41,833 bases of DNA from Intestinibacillus massiliensis (lineage in GTDB: Bacteria; Bacillota; Clostridia; Oscillospirales; Butyricicoccaceae). The position numbers and the translations under genes were made by a program. How positions within the stretch are numbered: position 1 is the stretch's first letter; each line of letters begins with the position of its first letter. Below the pieces are notes generated by a model. It worked only from the letters and a program-made list of their open reading frames with translations, did no database searches and had not been told where the DNA came from. Positions 17,415 to 25,241 of this stretch are shown here, one piece after another. The stretch lies in assembly GCF_900155735.1 (NCBI RefSeq), contig NZ_LT707049.1, positions 46,408 through 88,240 of the forward strand. Direction: 5' to 3'.

Positions 17415-17783
17415 TTATAACATATGTGCAGGGCACGGAAAAAAGACCGCCCCTCCCCGTTTGGGGAGGAGCGGTCTCATGTCCTGATACCTGCGCCGCA
17501 GGCGGTAGCATACGGTGCAGGCCTGTTCCCTACGTGCTTTCCACACGGATAGGTGCGACGGGCAGCCGCAGCGCGCCCCTTCCGGGCAGCCGGTGCAGAT
17601 GCGGGCGGCCGGGCGGGAAGGAAGGCGCCGCCCGATGCGCCGGACGTCCTGCCGCCCGGCTGCGATTTCCAGCGTCTGGTTCTCGTGCTGCCGCAGGCCG
17701 GCATACAGCCTGCACACCCCGCAGATCGCCGCCGCTAGCAGCAGCACCGCCGCGAGCTGGCGCAAGGTTTCCGCCCTTCTCAT
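17415..17783 (-). CDS. Unknown small single-span membrane protein, fourth gene of the GntR/ABC operon
   Basis: I do not recognise this 122-residue product. It has one N-terminal hydrophobic segment (about residues 9-30), a short charged stretch, and a cysteine-rich tail (CTGCPEGARCGC, then CTVC). The ATG at 17783 is 9 bases after GGAGGT and 24 bases after the permease stop, and codon use is GC-rich at third positions like its neighbours. Oddly, the last ~20 codons run through a strong intrinsic terminator hairpin (17439-17476), so much of the message may lack a stop codon. It could be a real protein with a terminator inside its end, or a gene whose reading frame has drifted. Confidence 0.5.
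   Translation of the reverse strand: MRRAETLRQLAAVLLLAAAICGVCRLYAGLRQHENQTLEIAAGRQDVRRIGRRLPSRPAARICTGCPEGARCGCPSHLSVWKARREQACTVCYRLRRRYQDMRPLLPKRGGAVFFPCPAHML
17439..17476 (-). terminator. Intrinsic terminator of the GntR/ABC operon
   Basis: Stem GACCGC-CCTCCCC/GGGGAGG-GCGGTC with a short loop, followed by six T residues on the minus strand. It lies inside the last reading frame of the operon. Confidence 0.8.
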
Positions 17784-17807
17784 CCCGTCTCCACCTCCGT
17801 CCATTGT

Positions 17808-20003
17808 TTACTGCTGGGGAAAGTATTTTGCAAACACCTGCTCCGGCGCCTTGCCTTCCGGGTAGTACAGGTGCGTTCCCTGGCCATTTTTGAACTGCGC
17901 TATAATTTCAAAGCCCTTTTCGCCCAAAACATAGGCATCCGCATCGAACATGACGTCCGCCGAGGAAAGTTCCGCGTCGGTGACCGCATCCTGCAGCAGC
18001 GCTTCCAGATCCGCGCGGTCGGTTACATTGGCCGTCTCTTCCCCGGCGTTTTTACCCTGATACCGCATCTGCCCACTGTAAGTGGTATCGTCCTCATGGT
18101 TATAGAGGTGCAGCTCCGCGGAGATGACGTTGTCAGGCGTCAGGCGCACCGGGGTAACGCCGGTATAGCGTTCGATGCAGGCCAACGTCTCCTTATAGCT
18201 CGGATACACCGCGATATCCTGGGACGTGGACCGGATCGTGTAGCCGTCGCCATATCCCGTCATCGCCTCCATCCCGTTGCGGATCGCCAGTTCCTCTTCC
18301 CGCGTCGTCAGGTTGAGGAACACCAAACGCAACACCGGCGCTTCCGTGCGCGCCTGTCCGGGCGTAAACTGCAGCATATCCTTCCGCAGCGCCTCCAGGA
18401 TCGCTTCGACCTCGTCCTGGTTGCTGTTAGAAGCTGCGGCGTTGGCATTATTATAGGACGTATACGGCTGCAGGCTGGTATAGACATCGACTTCGTCGCG
18501 GCCTGTCAGCGCATAGGTGAAGGCCGGCGCGCGCTTTGTGATATATTCCTCGGAAAAACGGATCTGGTCAAACAGCCGGTCGTCCGCCTCGTCGTGCGGG
18601 ATCACATACGTACGGCTGGCCTCCCCGCCGCCCTTCTTGAGATAGTTTACGGTCAGGCGGACCGTACGGTCGGGCTCAGTCCCCAGGGAATCCACGCCCT
18701 TGCGCGCGAGCGAGAGCACCGCATCGATATTTTCCGGGTCGGTCAGGTCGGCATATTCGCTGGTGGCTGGCTGCCACGCGCCGCCGCCGCCGTCGCCTTC
18801 ATAGCCGCGGTACTCCACGCCGACCGCTTGCAGATCGCCGGCTGCCGGCAAGTAGCGGTCGTAGCCCGTGATATCAAAGGCCATACAGGCGATACATACG
18901 GCAAATACGGCGCCGTAAACCAGCAGGGATTTCCAGTGCCGGAAAATGGCCTTGAAATCAAAGCTGTAGATGATTTCCATCAGGAAATGCGTCAGCACAC
19001 CGCCGGCGAGGAAGCCGAAGAAAAGCCAAAGCTTGCTGTTGTCGACGATGTTATAGAAAATCCAGCCCACGCCGACCGCCATAACGGTGCAGCACCAGAA
19101 CTTAAGCGGCGCGCGCAGCCCATTAAACGCAATGGCCATCCCCGCACATTCGCTCTTACGGCGCTTGAACAGGAAGAACGCCAGCGCGGTCAGCAGCACC
19201 GCGACTGCCAGATACGCCAGCAACAGCAGCCAAACGCTAGTATCGCCCGTTGTGGCATACATGGCCTTGCCCTGATACTGGTACGGGATCAAAAACAGGT
19301 ACTGTATGACCGGCGATAGGCGCATCATGAGGTTGCTGCTGAAACCTGCCAAGTCCGTGTAGGTCTGATAGAACGTCATGCAAAGCGTTTCCCATAGCAT
19401 CACCGCCGCCGACAAGGAAAAGGCCGACCAGCCGAACAGCAGCAGGGTGACGATCGTATTGCCGCACAGCACGGTGCAGGCCACCGCGAGCGCATACACG
19501 GCAAAGAAAAAGATCAGGTTCGCGCCGATGGTGACCAGCGGCTGTGATGCGGCGACCGCATCCCCGCACCCGCTCGCCAGCGCGATCAGGTAGGCGACAA
19601 GCTGCATCACGATATAACACGGCAGGACAATGACCGCGCCCGCCGCGTAATTGCAGGCGAACAGCTTGCCCCGGCTGACGGGCAGGCTATGGTAAAAGTC
19701 CGTGCGCTGGCGCGAATGCAGGTAGGAGAAGATCGCGACCGCGCATACTACAGCCAGCACAATCATGACGGCCTTTGCAAGCGGGCTTTGCAGGCCGATG
19801 AACCCTTGGATCTTCTCCTTCATCTCCAGATGCTTGATCATCGGGACGGCATAGTCCCGGTTGTTGATTGTCTGTACCGACATTGCCACCGGCAGGGGCA
19901 GTGTAAAGGCAAAGCCCAGAACGGCCAGCGTGACCGCCCAGATATTGCGGCGCAGCGTTTCCCGCAGCAGCCCCGCATTAAAGGATGAGTTTTTTAATGT
20001 CAT
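17808..20003 (-). CDS. ABC transporter permease with large extracytoplasmic domain (YtrC/D-like)
   Basis: A 731-residue protein. The N-terminal half (about 1-385) is a polytopic ABC-2 type permease with roughly eight to nine hydrophobic segments, including an FSYLHSRQRTDFYHSLPVSR region that recalls YtrC/YtrD-type permeases. The C-terminal ~340 residues look soluble and external, resembling the DUF6449-type domain of such permeases. The ATG at 20003 follows GGAGG by 9 bases; longer reading only shadows the ATPase gene. It overlaps the ATPase end by 26 bases. Family knowledge: GntR (YtrA)-ABC operons in Bacillota respond to cell-wall stress such as lipid II-binding antibiotics. The substrate here is not known. 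Confidence 0.85.
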   Translation of the reverse strand: MTLKNSSFNAGLLRETLRRNIWAVTLAVLGFAFTLPLPVAMSVQTINNRDYAVPMIKHLEMKEKIQGFIGLQSPLAKAVMIVLAVVCAVAIFSYLHSRQRTDFYHSLPVSRGKLFACNYAAGAVIVLPCYIVMQLVAYLIALASGCGDAVAASQPLVTIGANLIFFFAVYALAVACTVLCGNTIVTLLLFGWSAFSLSAAVMLWETLCMTFYQTYTDLAGFSSNLMMRLSPVIQYLFLIPYQYQGKAMYATTGDTSVWLLLLAYLAVAVLLTALAFFLFKRRKSECAGMAIAFNGLRAPLKFWCCTVMAVGVGWIFYNIVDNSKLWLFFGFLAGGVLTHFLMEIIYSFDFKAIFRHWKSLLVYGAVFAVCIACMAFDITGYDRYLPAAGDLQAVGVEYRGYEGDGGGGAWQPATSEYADLTDPENIDAVLSLARKGVDSLGTEPDRTVRLTVNYLKKGGGEASRTYVIPHDEADDRLFDQIRFSEEYITKRAPAFTYALTGRDEVDVYTSLQPYTSYNNANAAASNSNQDEVEAILEALRKDMLQFTPGQARTEAPVLRLVFLNLTTREEELAIRNGMEAMTGYGDGYTIRSTSQDIAVYPSYKETLACIERYTGVTPVRLTPDNVISAELHLYNHEDDTTYSGQMRYQGKNAGEETANVTDRADLEALLQDAVTDAELSSADVMFDADAYVLGEKGFEIIAQFKNGQGTHLYYPEGKAPEQVFAKYFPQQ

Positions 20004-20877
20004 AACCGACCACCTCCGTTTCGCTGATAAAGATCTCCTCGAGGGAGAGCGGGAGCAGTTCGAAAAATATCGGCTGCAACGCCGCCACACGGTTTTGCAG
20101 CAGCTCGCGCGAGCCGCGTGCCGTAATCGTATAGAGCGAGCCCCGCTGGTCGATCTGCAGGATTTCCACGCCGTCCAGCATCGTGCGCTCAAACGGGCGG
20201 TCAAAGATGCACTGCAGCTTGTGGATGCCAAGCTTCATATCGTCCAGGTCGCGGGAAAACAGGATGCCGCCCTTGTGCAGCAGGCCCACATGGTCGCATA
20301 TGTCCTCTAATTCGCGCAGGTTGTGCGACGCGATGATGGGCGTCATGCCGCGCTCGGCCACGTCGGCCGCAAACAGACCCTTGACCGCCTGCCGCACGAC
20401 CGGGTCAAGCCCGTCGAAGGTCTCGTCGCAGAACAGGTAGTCCACGCCCGCGCACACGCCGCAGATAACGGAGACCTGCTTTTTCATGCCCTTGGAAAAG
20501 GTGCGGATTTTGCGGTTGCCGTCCAGGCCGAAGCCTTCCATCAGTTGGCGGTACCGCGCGCCGTCAAACTTCGGGTACAGTTTTTTATAGAAATCGCGCA
20601 TTTCATCCGGCGTGCAGTTGGAGAAAAAGTACTGCTCGTCGGAGATATAGAAGCAGCGCCCCTTGAGCGGTACGTTTTCATAAATATCCTGCCCGTCGAT
20701 GGTTACACGGCCGGCGTCCGGCCGCAGGATGCCGGCAAGCATCCGTAAAAATGTCGACTTGCCCGCGCCGTTCGAGCCGATCAGCCCAAAGACCGAGCCG
20801 TCGCGTATCTCCGCGCTCACCTCATGGATCGCGTTGATATCGCCAAAGCGCTTGGTCGCGCCTGCCGCTTGTATCAT
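19978..20877 (-). CDS. ABC transporter ATP-binding protein (YtrB-like)
   Basis: A 299-residue ATPase. Walker A is GSNGAGKST (about 33-41), the signature region is TFSKGMKKQ, Walker B is YLFCDETFDGLDP, and the switch His is in ASHNLRE. The C-terminal ~80 residues are the usual extension of drug/peptide exporter ATPases. The ATG overlaps the GntR stop (ATGA), so translation is coupled; the site AGGAGGGGAAACC precedes it. It pairs with the following permease. Confidence 0.93.
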   Translation of the reverse strand: MIQAAGATKRFGDINAIHEVSAEIRDGSVFGLIGSNGAGKSTFLRMLAGILRPDAGRVTIDGQDIYENVPLKGRCFYISDEQYFFSNCTPDEMRDFYKKLYPKFDGARYRQLMEGFGLDGNRKIRTFSKGMKKQVSVICGVCAGVDYLFCDETFDGLDPVVRQAVKGLFAADVAERGMTPIIASHNLRELEDICDHVGLLHKGGILFSRDLDDMKLGIHKLQCIFDRPFERTMLDGVEILQIDQRGSLYTITARGSRELLQNRVAALQPIFFELLPLSLEEIFISETEVVGYDIKKLIL

Positions 20878-21251
20878 GGTTTCCCCTCCTTTATGCCTGT
20901 CGGGATGACCCAGCTGATCAGCATCTGGTCATCCGCCCCCAATTCGCGCGCTTCCTTCGCCCGCACGGTGATTTCCGTTTCCAGCTCCTGCAGCCGCCGT
21001 TCCCGCAAGGTTACGCAATCCGCCGAGATAAAGTTGCCCTTACCCTTGACGGAATAGACGACGCCGCGTTTTTCCAGTTCGCCGTACGCCCTTTGAATGG
21101 TATTGGGGTTGATGGAAAGCTCCATGGCAAGCTGGCGCACGGACGGCAGCTGGCTGTCCGGCGCGAGCGCGCCGCAGATTGCCATCCGCTCAAAGCTGTC
21201 CGCCACCTGCTCATAGATCGGCCGGCCGTCCCGGTAGTCGATATGCAGCAT
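20874..21251 (-). CDS. GntR-family (YtrA subfamily) repressor
   Basis: A 125-residue regulator with an N-terminal winged helix (GRPIYEQVADSFERMAICG, LPSVRQLAMELSINPNTIQRAYGELEKRGV) and a short C-terminal tail of about 45 residues, the layout of the YtrA subfamily. It lacks the large effector domain of other GntR proteins. Start at ATG 21251, 9 bases after GGAGG. First gene of a four-gene operon with the ABC ATPase and permease; probably autorepressing through inverted repeats downstream of its promoter. Confidence 0.92.
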   Translation of the reverse strand: MLHIDYRDGRPIYEQVADSFERMAICGALAPDSQLPSVRQLAMELSINPNTIQRAYGELEKRGVVYSVKGKGNFISADCVTLRERRLQELETEITVRAKEARELGADDQMLISWVIPTGIKEGKP

Positions 21252-21270
21252 GCGTGCCCGCCTCCTTTCT

Positions 21271-21305
21271 GTACGGTGTATTATCCGTACTATGTGTCTT
21301 AGTAC
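21271..21305. promoter_or_regulatory. Two overlapping inverted repeats, candidate YtrA-type operators
   Basis: One repeat is GTACGG-N8-CCGTAC (21271-21290) and the other GTACTA-N7-TAGTAC (21287-21305); they share the GTAC at 21287-21290. Both lie between the -10 and the GntR start codon, where binding would block transcription. Confidence 0.6.
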
Positions 21306-21311
21306 ACTTAG

Positions 21312-21339
21312 ATTATAGCACATGCCCGCCGCTTGTCAA
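21312..21339 (-). promoter_or_regulatory. Sigma-A promoter of the GntR/ABC operon
   Basis: Perfect TTGACA (21334-21339) and TATAAT (21312-21317), 16 bases apart, with a TGTG extension upstream of the -10. Confidence 0.82.
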
Positions 21340-21437
21340 CAGATTTTTCCTGCCTATCTATAACACGATGGAGCCCGCCTTTTTGTTTCAGCGCCTGCAA
21401 AAACATTTTCATCCTGGCCGGATGCGCCCCAATATGG

Positions 21438-21443
21438 TATAAT
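21438..21443 (+). promoter_or_regulatory. Extended -10 of ung
   Basis: TATAAT preceded by TATGG (extended -10 type) 66 bases before the ung start. I see no good -35 at the right distance. Confidence 0.5.
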
Positions 21444-21509
21444 AGCCGCAAAGCATCATTTTTCACACATTTTCCGCCGGGATACCGGCAAAAGGAGCAC
21501 ATAATCATT

Positions 21510-22196
21510 ATGGTACAGCTTGGGAACGAATGGGACGCGCTTTTAAAAGAGGAATTTGAAAGCGGCTACTATCAGAAAATCCGCGCCTTCCTCAAGGAAG
21601 AATACGCGCAGCATCATGTATATCCCCCGATGAAGGACATTTTTAACGCCCTGCGTTATACGTCCTACTCCGACGTCAAGGTCGTCCTGCTTGGGCAGGA
21701 CCCCTATCACGGCCCCGGCCAGGCGCACGGGCTGTGTTTTTCCGTCCGCGCGGGGGTCGAGCCGCCGCCGAGCCTGCGGAATATTTTTAAAGAGCTGCAG
21801 AGCGACCTTTACACCGACACGCCCCCTTCCGGCGAACTGACGGCATGGGCAAAACGCGGCGTGCTGCTGCTCAACACGGTGTTGACCGTTCGGGAAGGCC
21901 AGGCAAACAGCCACAAAACGATCGGCTGGACGCAATTTACGGACGCGGTCATCCGCAAGCTCAACGGGCGCGAGCAGCCGATGGTGTTCCTGCTCTGGGG
22001 CGGCAATGCGCGCAGCAAGAAGGCGTTGATTACCAACCCCAACCATCTGGTGCTGGAGACCGTGCACCCTTCCCCGCTGTCGGCATATAACGGTTTTTTC
22101 GGCTGCCACCATTTTTCACAGGCCAACCAGTTCCTGTACGACCATGGCGTCCAGCCGGTCAATTGGGATCTTTGCGACACCTCCGACGTGCTGTAA
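21510..22196 (+). CDS. ung: Uracil-DNA glycosylase, family 1
   Basis: A 228-residue enzyme that removes uracil from DNA. The catalytic water-activating motif GQDPYHGPGQAHGLCFSV starts at residue 62 (Asp64), and the DNA-intercalating motif HPSPLSAY starts at His186. LLLNTVLTV and FLLWGGNA are also typical. Length is normal. The start is the ATG at 21510; AAAGGAG lies about 12 bases upstream, a slightly long spacing. A longer in-frame upstream extension is not coding-like. Single gene, convergent with the tautomerase gene. Confidence 0.97.
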   Translation: MVQLGNEWDALLKEEFESGYYQKIRAFLKEEYAQHHVYPPMKDIFNALRYTSYSDVKVVLLGQDPYHGPGQAHGLCFSVRAGVEPPPSLRNIFKELQSDLYTDTPPSGELTAWAKRGVLLLNTVLTVREGQANSHKTIGWTQFTDAVIRKLNGREQPMVFLLWGGNARSKKALITNPNHLVLETVHPSPLSAYNGFFGCHHFSQANQFLYDHGVQPVNWDLCDTSDVL

Positions 22197-22212
22197 GCAC
22201 GTGTAAAAGCAC

Positions 22213-22256
22213 AAAAAAGCCGTCCGGCACACAGCAATGCGCCGGACGGCTTTTTT
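22213..22256. terminator. Bidirectional terminator between ung and the tautomerase gene
   Basis: Stem AAAAAGCCGTCCGGC paired with GCCGGACGGCTTTTTT, loop of about 12 bases, U-rich on both strands. Confidence 0.88.
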
Positions 22257-22265
22257 ATCCGCTTC

Positions 22266-22610
22266 TTACTTCATGGAACCCTTGGTGCCCCAATTTTCAA
22301 ACTGGCTGAAAGTCAGGTACATCTGGTCTGCCGGGATGCCGGTCGCATCCGCGACGACCTGGAACGCGGCTTCCGTAAATGCCTTTTTGTAGGCAAACTC
22401 GGTCTCTCCATAGATTTTGACGTCGAGATAGGCGAGTTCCTCACGGCGCGTACCTGCAAGGTACATGGTATGCCCATCGGTTACATCGATCATAAGCGCC
22501 GCTTCGTTCTTGCCGGGGATCACGGTAATCTTTTCCCCCAGGCCCTTCATAATAGCGTCCTTCTGTGCGTCGGAAAGCGTTTTTGTTACATTTACACTGA
22601 TATATGGCAT
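22266..22610 (-). CDS. MIF / tautomerase superfamily protein
   Basis: A 114-residue protein of the macrophage migration inhibitory factor branch. The start is set at the ATG at 22610, 8 bases after GAGGTG, so that Pro follows Met directly; in this superfamily that N-terminal Pro is the catalytic base. The length (about 115) fits the MIF type rather than the 60-residue 4-oxalocrotonate type. Lys32-region (VIPGKNEAALMIDV) and ITxxxPxDQMYLTF-like end match the pattern by eye. Likely a tautomerase of phenylpyruvate-like enols; the physiological role in bacteria is unclear. Monocistronic. Confidence 0.85.
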   Translation of the reverse strand: MPYISVNVTKTLSDAQKDAIMKGLGEKITVIPGKNEAALMIDVTDGHTMYLAGTRREELAYLDVKIYGETEFAYKKAFTEAAFQVVADATGIPADQMYLTFSQFENWGTKGSMK

Positions 22611-22816
22611 GTTTTTCACCTCATCTAATTTTTACCGCCGTATGCCCTTATTATAGCTTGCCAACCTATGAAAAACAAGGGATTGCCGCGCAAATTTTTA
22701 AACCATCTGTAAACTTTGACAAAATCTCTCGCCGCATGCATACATTTGTGGTATGATAGTTACAGATTTAACCGCCTGTCCCTATGGCAATCATTCCAAC
22801 GTTAAGGATTGATTTT

Positions 22817-23818
22817 ATGAATATCAAATGCACCCAAAACATGTTTAAAAGCGCCAACGGTACGGCCGGGATCACCTATTACATCCTCCAGCCCGAAGGG
22901 GTGGAGCTGCGCGGCATTATCCAGTTGTCCCACGGGATGTGCGAGTATTTTTCCCGCTACACCACGTTCGCAAAATACCTTTGCGGACTGGGGTTTATTG
23001 TGTGCGGCAACGACCACCTCGGGCACGGCAGTTCGGTTTCCAAAACCGCCGACCTCGGCTTTTTCGCCCCGCGTAACGGCTGGCAGTACCTCGTGCAGGA
23101 CATGCAGCACCTGACCGACATCATGCAGCAGCGCTACCCCGACCTGCCCTACTTCGTGCTGGGGCATTCCATGGGTTCGCTCATCACCCGGCTTTATATT
23201 ACCGAATACGGCGACCGCCTGCGCGGCTGCATCCTATGCGGCACCGTCGGCCCCCACCCCTTTGCCCGCACGGCAATGCGGATGGCAAATTCCGTTGCAC
23301 ATTCCCGCGGTACCACCTACCGCAGCGCGTTCCTTTCCAAAGTCGTATTTAAAAACTTCAACCGTAAAATCAAAAACAGCCAGTCGCCTTTCGACTGGAT
23401 TTCCCGCGACAAGCAGGTCGTGGCGCTGTACCAGTCGGATGAAAAGTGCAACTTTATCTTTACCGCAACCGGCTTCCGCGACCTGTTCAACCTGATGCTG
23501 TGCGCCAATAACGCCAAATGCTTCCGCAGTACCCCCAAGGGGCTGCCGATCCTGATGCTTGCGGGCGATATGGATCCTGTGGGCAACTACGGGGAAGGCG
23601 TGCGCCAGGTCGCCAATTTTTACCGTGCCGCCGGGATCAGCGACCTCGACGTGATTTTTTACAAGGACGGGCGGCATGAACTGCTGAACGAAACCAACCG
23701 CCGCGAAGTTTTCGGCGACATCTCACGCTGGCTCGAACGCCAGCTGGGTGTGGCGCAGGACTTCCCCGACGGTACGTGCAGTCCAAAGGAGGACGAAAAT
23801 GCTACTGACAACCACTGA
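22817..23818 (+). CDS. Alpha/beta hydrolase, monoacylglycerol-lipase-like
   Basis: A 333-residue serine hydrolase of the Hydrolase_4 (MGL/lysophospholipase) type. LSHGMCEYFSRY gives the oxyanion region, DHLGHGSS is typical of MGL proteins, the nucleophile elbow is GHSMGS with Ser118, and the acid and base are likely in AGDMDPVG and DGRHELLNE. No signal peptide, so cytoplasmic. The ATG at 22817 follows AAGGA by 8 bases. The end overlaps the next gene by 20 bases. Probably hydrolyses a lipid ester, but the substrate is not evident. Confidence 0.9.
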   Translation: MNIKCTQNMFKSANGTAGITYYILQPEGVELRGIIQLSHGMCEYFSRYTTFAKYLCGLGFIVCGNDHLGHGSSVSKTADLGFFAPRNGWQYLVQDMQHLTDIMQQRYPDLPYFVLGHSMGSLITRLYITEYGDRLRGCILCGTVGPHPFARTAMRMANSVAHSRGTTYRSAFLSKVVFKNFNRKIKNSQSPFDWISRDKQVVALYQSDEKCNFIFTATGFRDLFNLMLCANNAKCFRSTPKGLPILMLAGDMDPVGNYGEGVRQVANFYRAAGISDLDVIFYKDGRHELLNETNRREVFGDISRWLERQLGVAQDFPDGTCSPKEDENATDNH

Positions 23819-24110
23819 AAACATCCCCGGCAAGGCCTACACCGCGCTCGGCCTTGTGCGCGGCAGCACGATCCAGTCCAAGAATATCGGCCGCGACATC
23901 ACGCAAAGCTTTAAGACCATTGTTGGCGGCGAGCTGGGCGCCTACACCAAAATGATGAACGAGGCGCGCGACCTCGCGGTAGAGCGTATGACGGCCGAAG
24001 CGCAGCAGCTCGGCGCGGATGCGGTGGTCATGGTCCGTTTTGCTTCCGCCTCCGTCATGCAGGGCGCGGCCGAGGTCATGGCCTACGGCACGGCGGTCAA
24101 GTTTGACTGA
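23799..24110 (+). CDS. YbjQ / UPF0145 family protein
   Basis: A 103-residue YbjQ-type protein (formerly called heavy-metal-binding domain): IPGKAYTALGLVRGSTIQSKNIGRDI, GGELGAYTKMMNEARDLAVERM, GADAVVMVRFASASVM. Homologues form oligomeric rings; the function is not established. The ATG at 23799 has AAAGGAGG at good spacing, inside the end of the hydrolase gene, so the two are translationally linked. Confidence 0.9.
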   Translation: MLLTTTENIPGKAYTALGLVRGSTIQSKNIGRDITQSFKTIVGGELGAYTKMMNEARDLAVERMTAEAQQLGADAVVMVRFASASVMQGAAEVMAYGTAVKFD

Positions 24111-24196
24111 TCCGCAGGGCGCGCCTGGAACTTAAATATGCGGCACGGCCATCATTCACCGTATATGGCCTTGTGCACAAGCGGCTGTTTGCCTTC

Positions 24197-24238
24197 AAAA
24201 AAGCCCCTCCGTTCCTCATATGAACGGAGGGGCTTTTT
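24197..24238. terminator. Bidirectional terminator between the YbjQ-type gene and rpe
   Basis: Stem AAAAAGCCCCTCCGTTC paired with GAACGGAGGGGCTTTTT, U-rich on both strands; it ends immediately before the rpe stop. Confidence 0.88.
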
Positions 24239-24239
24239 C

Positions 24240-24920
24240 TTACTTTGTCCAGTCCGCCTTGGCGGCGCCTTCCTCAAATTTCTCGTGGAACGCCTTGACA
24301 TTGCCCGCAATGTCCCCGCCGAATACGGCCGACCCCGCGACGATCACGTCCGCGCCCGCCGCGACGATGTCCACGACGTTCGTCAGCTTGGCGCCGCCGT
24401 CGATCTCCAGCTCGCACTGATAACCGTTCTCCTGAATCGCCTTGCGGACGAGCCGGATCTTGTCCATGCATTCCGGGATGAAGCCCTGTCCGCCGAAGCC
24501 CGGCTCTACCGTCATAATGAGCACCATGTCGCAATAGGGCAGCAGCGGCAGCAGCACGTCCGCCGGGGTGCCGGGCTTAATGGTGCAGCTCGCCTTGATC
24601 CCCGCAGCCTTGATCTTCTTGAGCTGCCCAAGCGTGTCGCCGTTCGACTCATAGTGCACCGTAATGATGTCGGAACCCGCCGCGATGAAATCGTCCAGGT
24701 ACTTGTCCGGGTCGGAAATCATCAGATGCACGTCGAGTACAGAATCGGTGGCCTTGCGCAGCGCCTTGACCACCGGCGCACCAATTGTAATATTCGGCAC
24801 AAAGTGGCCGTCCATTACGTCGACATGCACATATTCCGCGCCCGCGTCGACAGCGGTCTTCACGTCGCGCGCAAGGTTTGCAAAATCCGCGGACAGAATG
24901 GATGGGGACAGCTTAATCAT
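24240..24920 (-). CDS. rpe: Ribulose-phosphate 3-epimerase
   Basis: A 226-residue TIM-barrel epimerase interconverting ribulose 5-phosphate and xylulose 5-phosphate. Signatures: LSPSILSADFANL at the start, HVDVMDGHFVPNITIG (metal His and catalytic Asp), DVHLMI, VEPGFGGQGF, and EIDGGAKLTNV with the second catalytic Asp, then VAGSAVFG. Length is normal. Start at ATG 24920, with AGGAGG 10 bases upstream; reading further upstream enters the GC-rich leader and is not typical coding sequence. It is the only gene of its transcript in this window; no ribosome-GTPase (rsgA) neighbour, which often accompanies it, is present here. Confidence 0.96.
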   Translation of the reverse strand: MIKLSPSILSADFANLARDVKTAVDAGAEYVHVDVMDGHFVPNITIGAPVVKALRKATDSVLDVHLMISDPDKYLDDFIAAGSDIITVHYESNGDTLGQLKKIKAAGIKASCTIKPGTPADVLLPLLPYCDMVLIMTVEPGFGGQGFIPECMDKIRLVRKAIQENGYQCELEIDGGAKLTNVVDIVAAGADVIVAGSAVFGGDIAGNVKAFHEKFEEGAAKADWTK

Positions 24921-25110
24921 ATGTTCTTTTCCTCCTAAGTTCGCCCGTATGAACCCGCGCGCCCCGCGCGGCATAGGCTGGTAATACAGCGGCGGTAAGC
25001 CGCAGGGGCGTGATGCAAACCGGATACCCGGTTGCCGCCAGCCTGCCCCGCCGCTTTTTGAATATGGGGGCTGCGCCAGCCGGTGCGGCCCCCCTTTGCA
25101 TTTCTTAAGC
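24921..25110 (-). other. Long GC-rich, hairpin-rich leader before rpe (possible structured RNA)
   Basis: About 185 bases separate a candidate promoter from the rpe start. On the minus strand they can form a GGGGGC/GCCCCC hairpin near 25070-25097, a long-range stem GCGGCGG/CCGCCGC (about 24989-25052) enclosing GGGGC/GCCCC and a tight AACCGG/CCGGTT hairpin, and a GC-palindromic hairpin near 24958-24972. I cannot match it to a riboswitch class I know (not TPP, FMN, B12, T-box, THF, ZTP, guanidine, fluoride or c-di-GMP). No reading frame in it looks coding. Confidence 0.4.
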
Positions 25111-25140
25111 ATAGTATACACCAACGCGCCCCAATTTTAA
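25111..25140 (-). promoter_or_regulatory. Candidate promoter of rpe and its leader
   Basis: TTTAAA then 17 bases then TATACT on the minus strand, with TGGTG just upstream of the -10. The predicted start gives the long leader. The end coordinates are approximate. Confidence 0.45.
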
Positions 25141-25162
25141 AGTGGTTTCGTCATACGCTTCC

Positions 25163-25191
25163 TTGATTTTTACATAAAAAGACGGTATCAT
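25163..25191 (+). promoter_or_regulatory. Sigma-A promoter of purL
   Basis: TTGATT (25163-25168), 17 bases, TATCAT (25186-25191), about 50 bases before the purL start. I see no PurR box or guanine riboswitch. Confidence 0.65.
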
Positions 25192-25241
25192 ATATGTATA
25201 TGCGAAATAAAAGAATTTTCCGCTGAAAAAGGAGTCTCAAT

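Noticed and set aside
17871-19319. A 482-codon plus-strand frame across the ABC permease gene
   Set aside because: Shadow of the permease gene; no start site, and the product is arginine- and histidine-rich.
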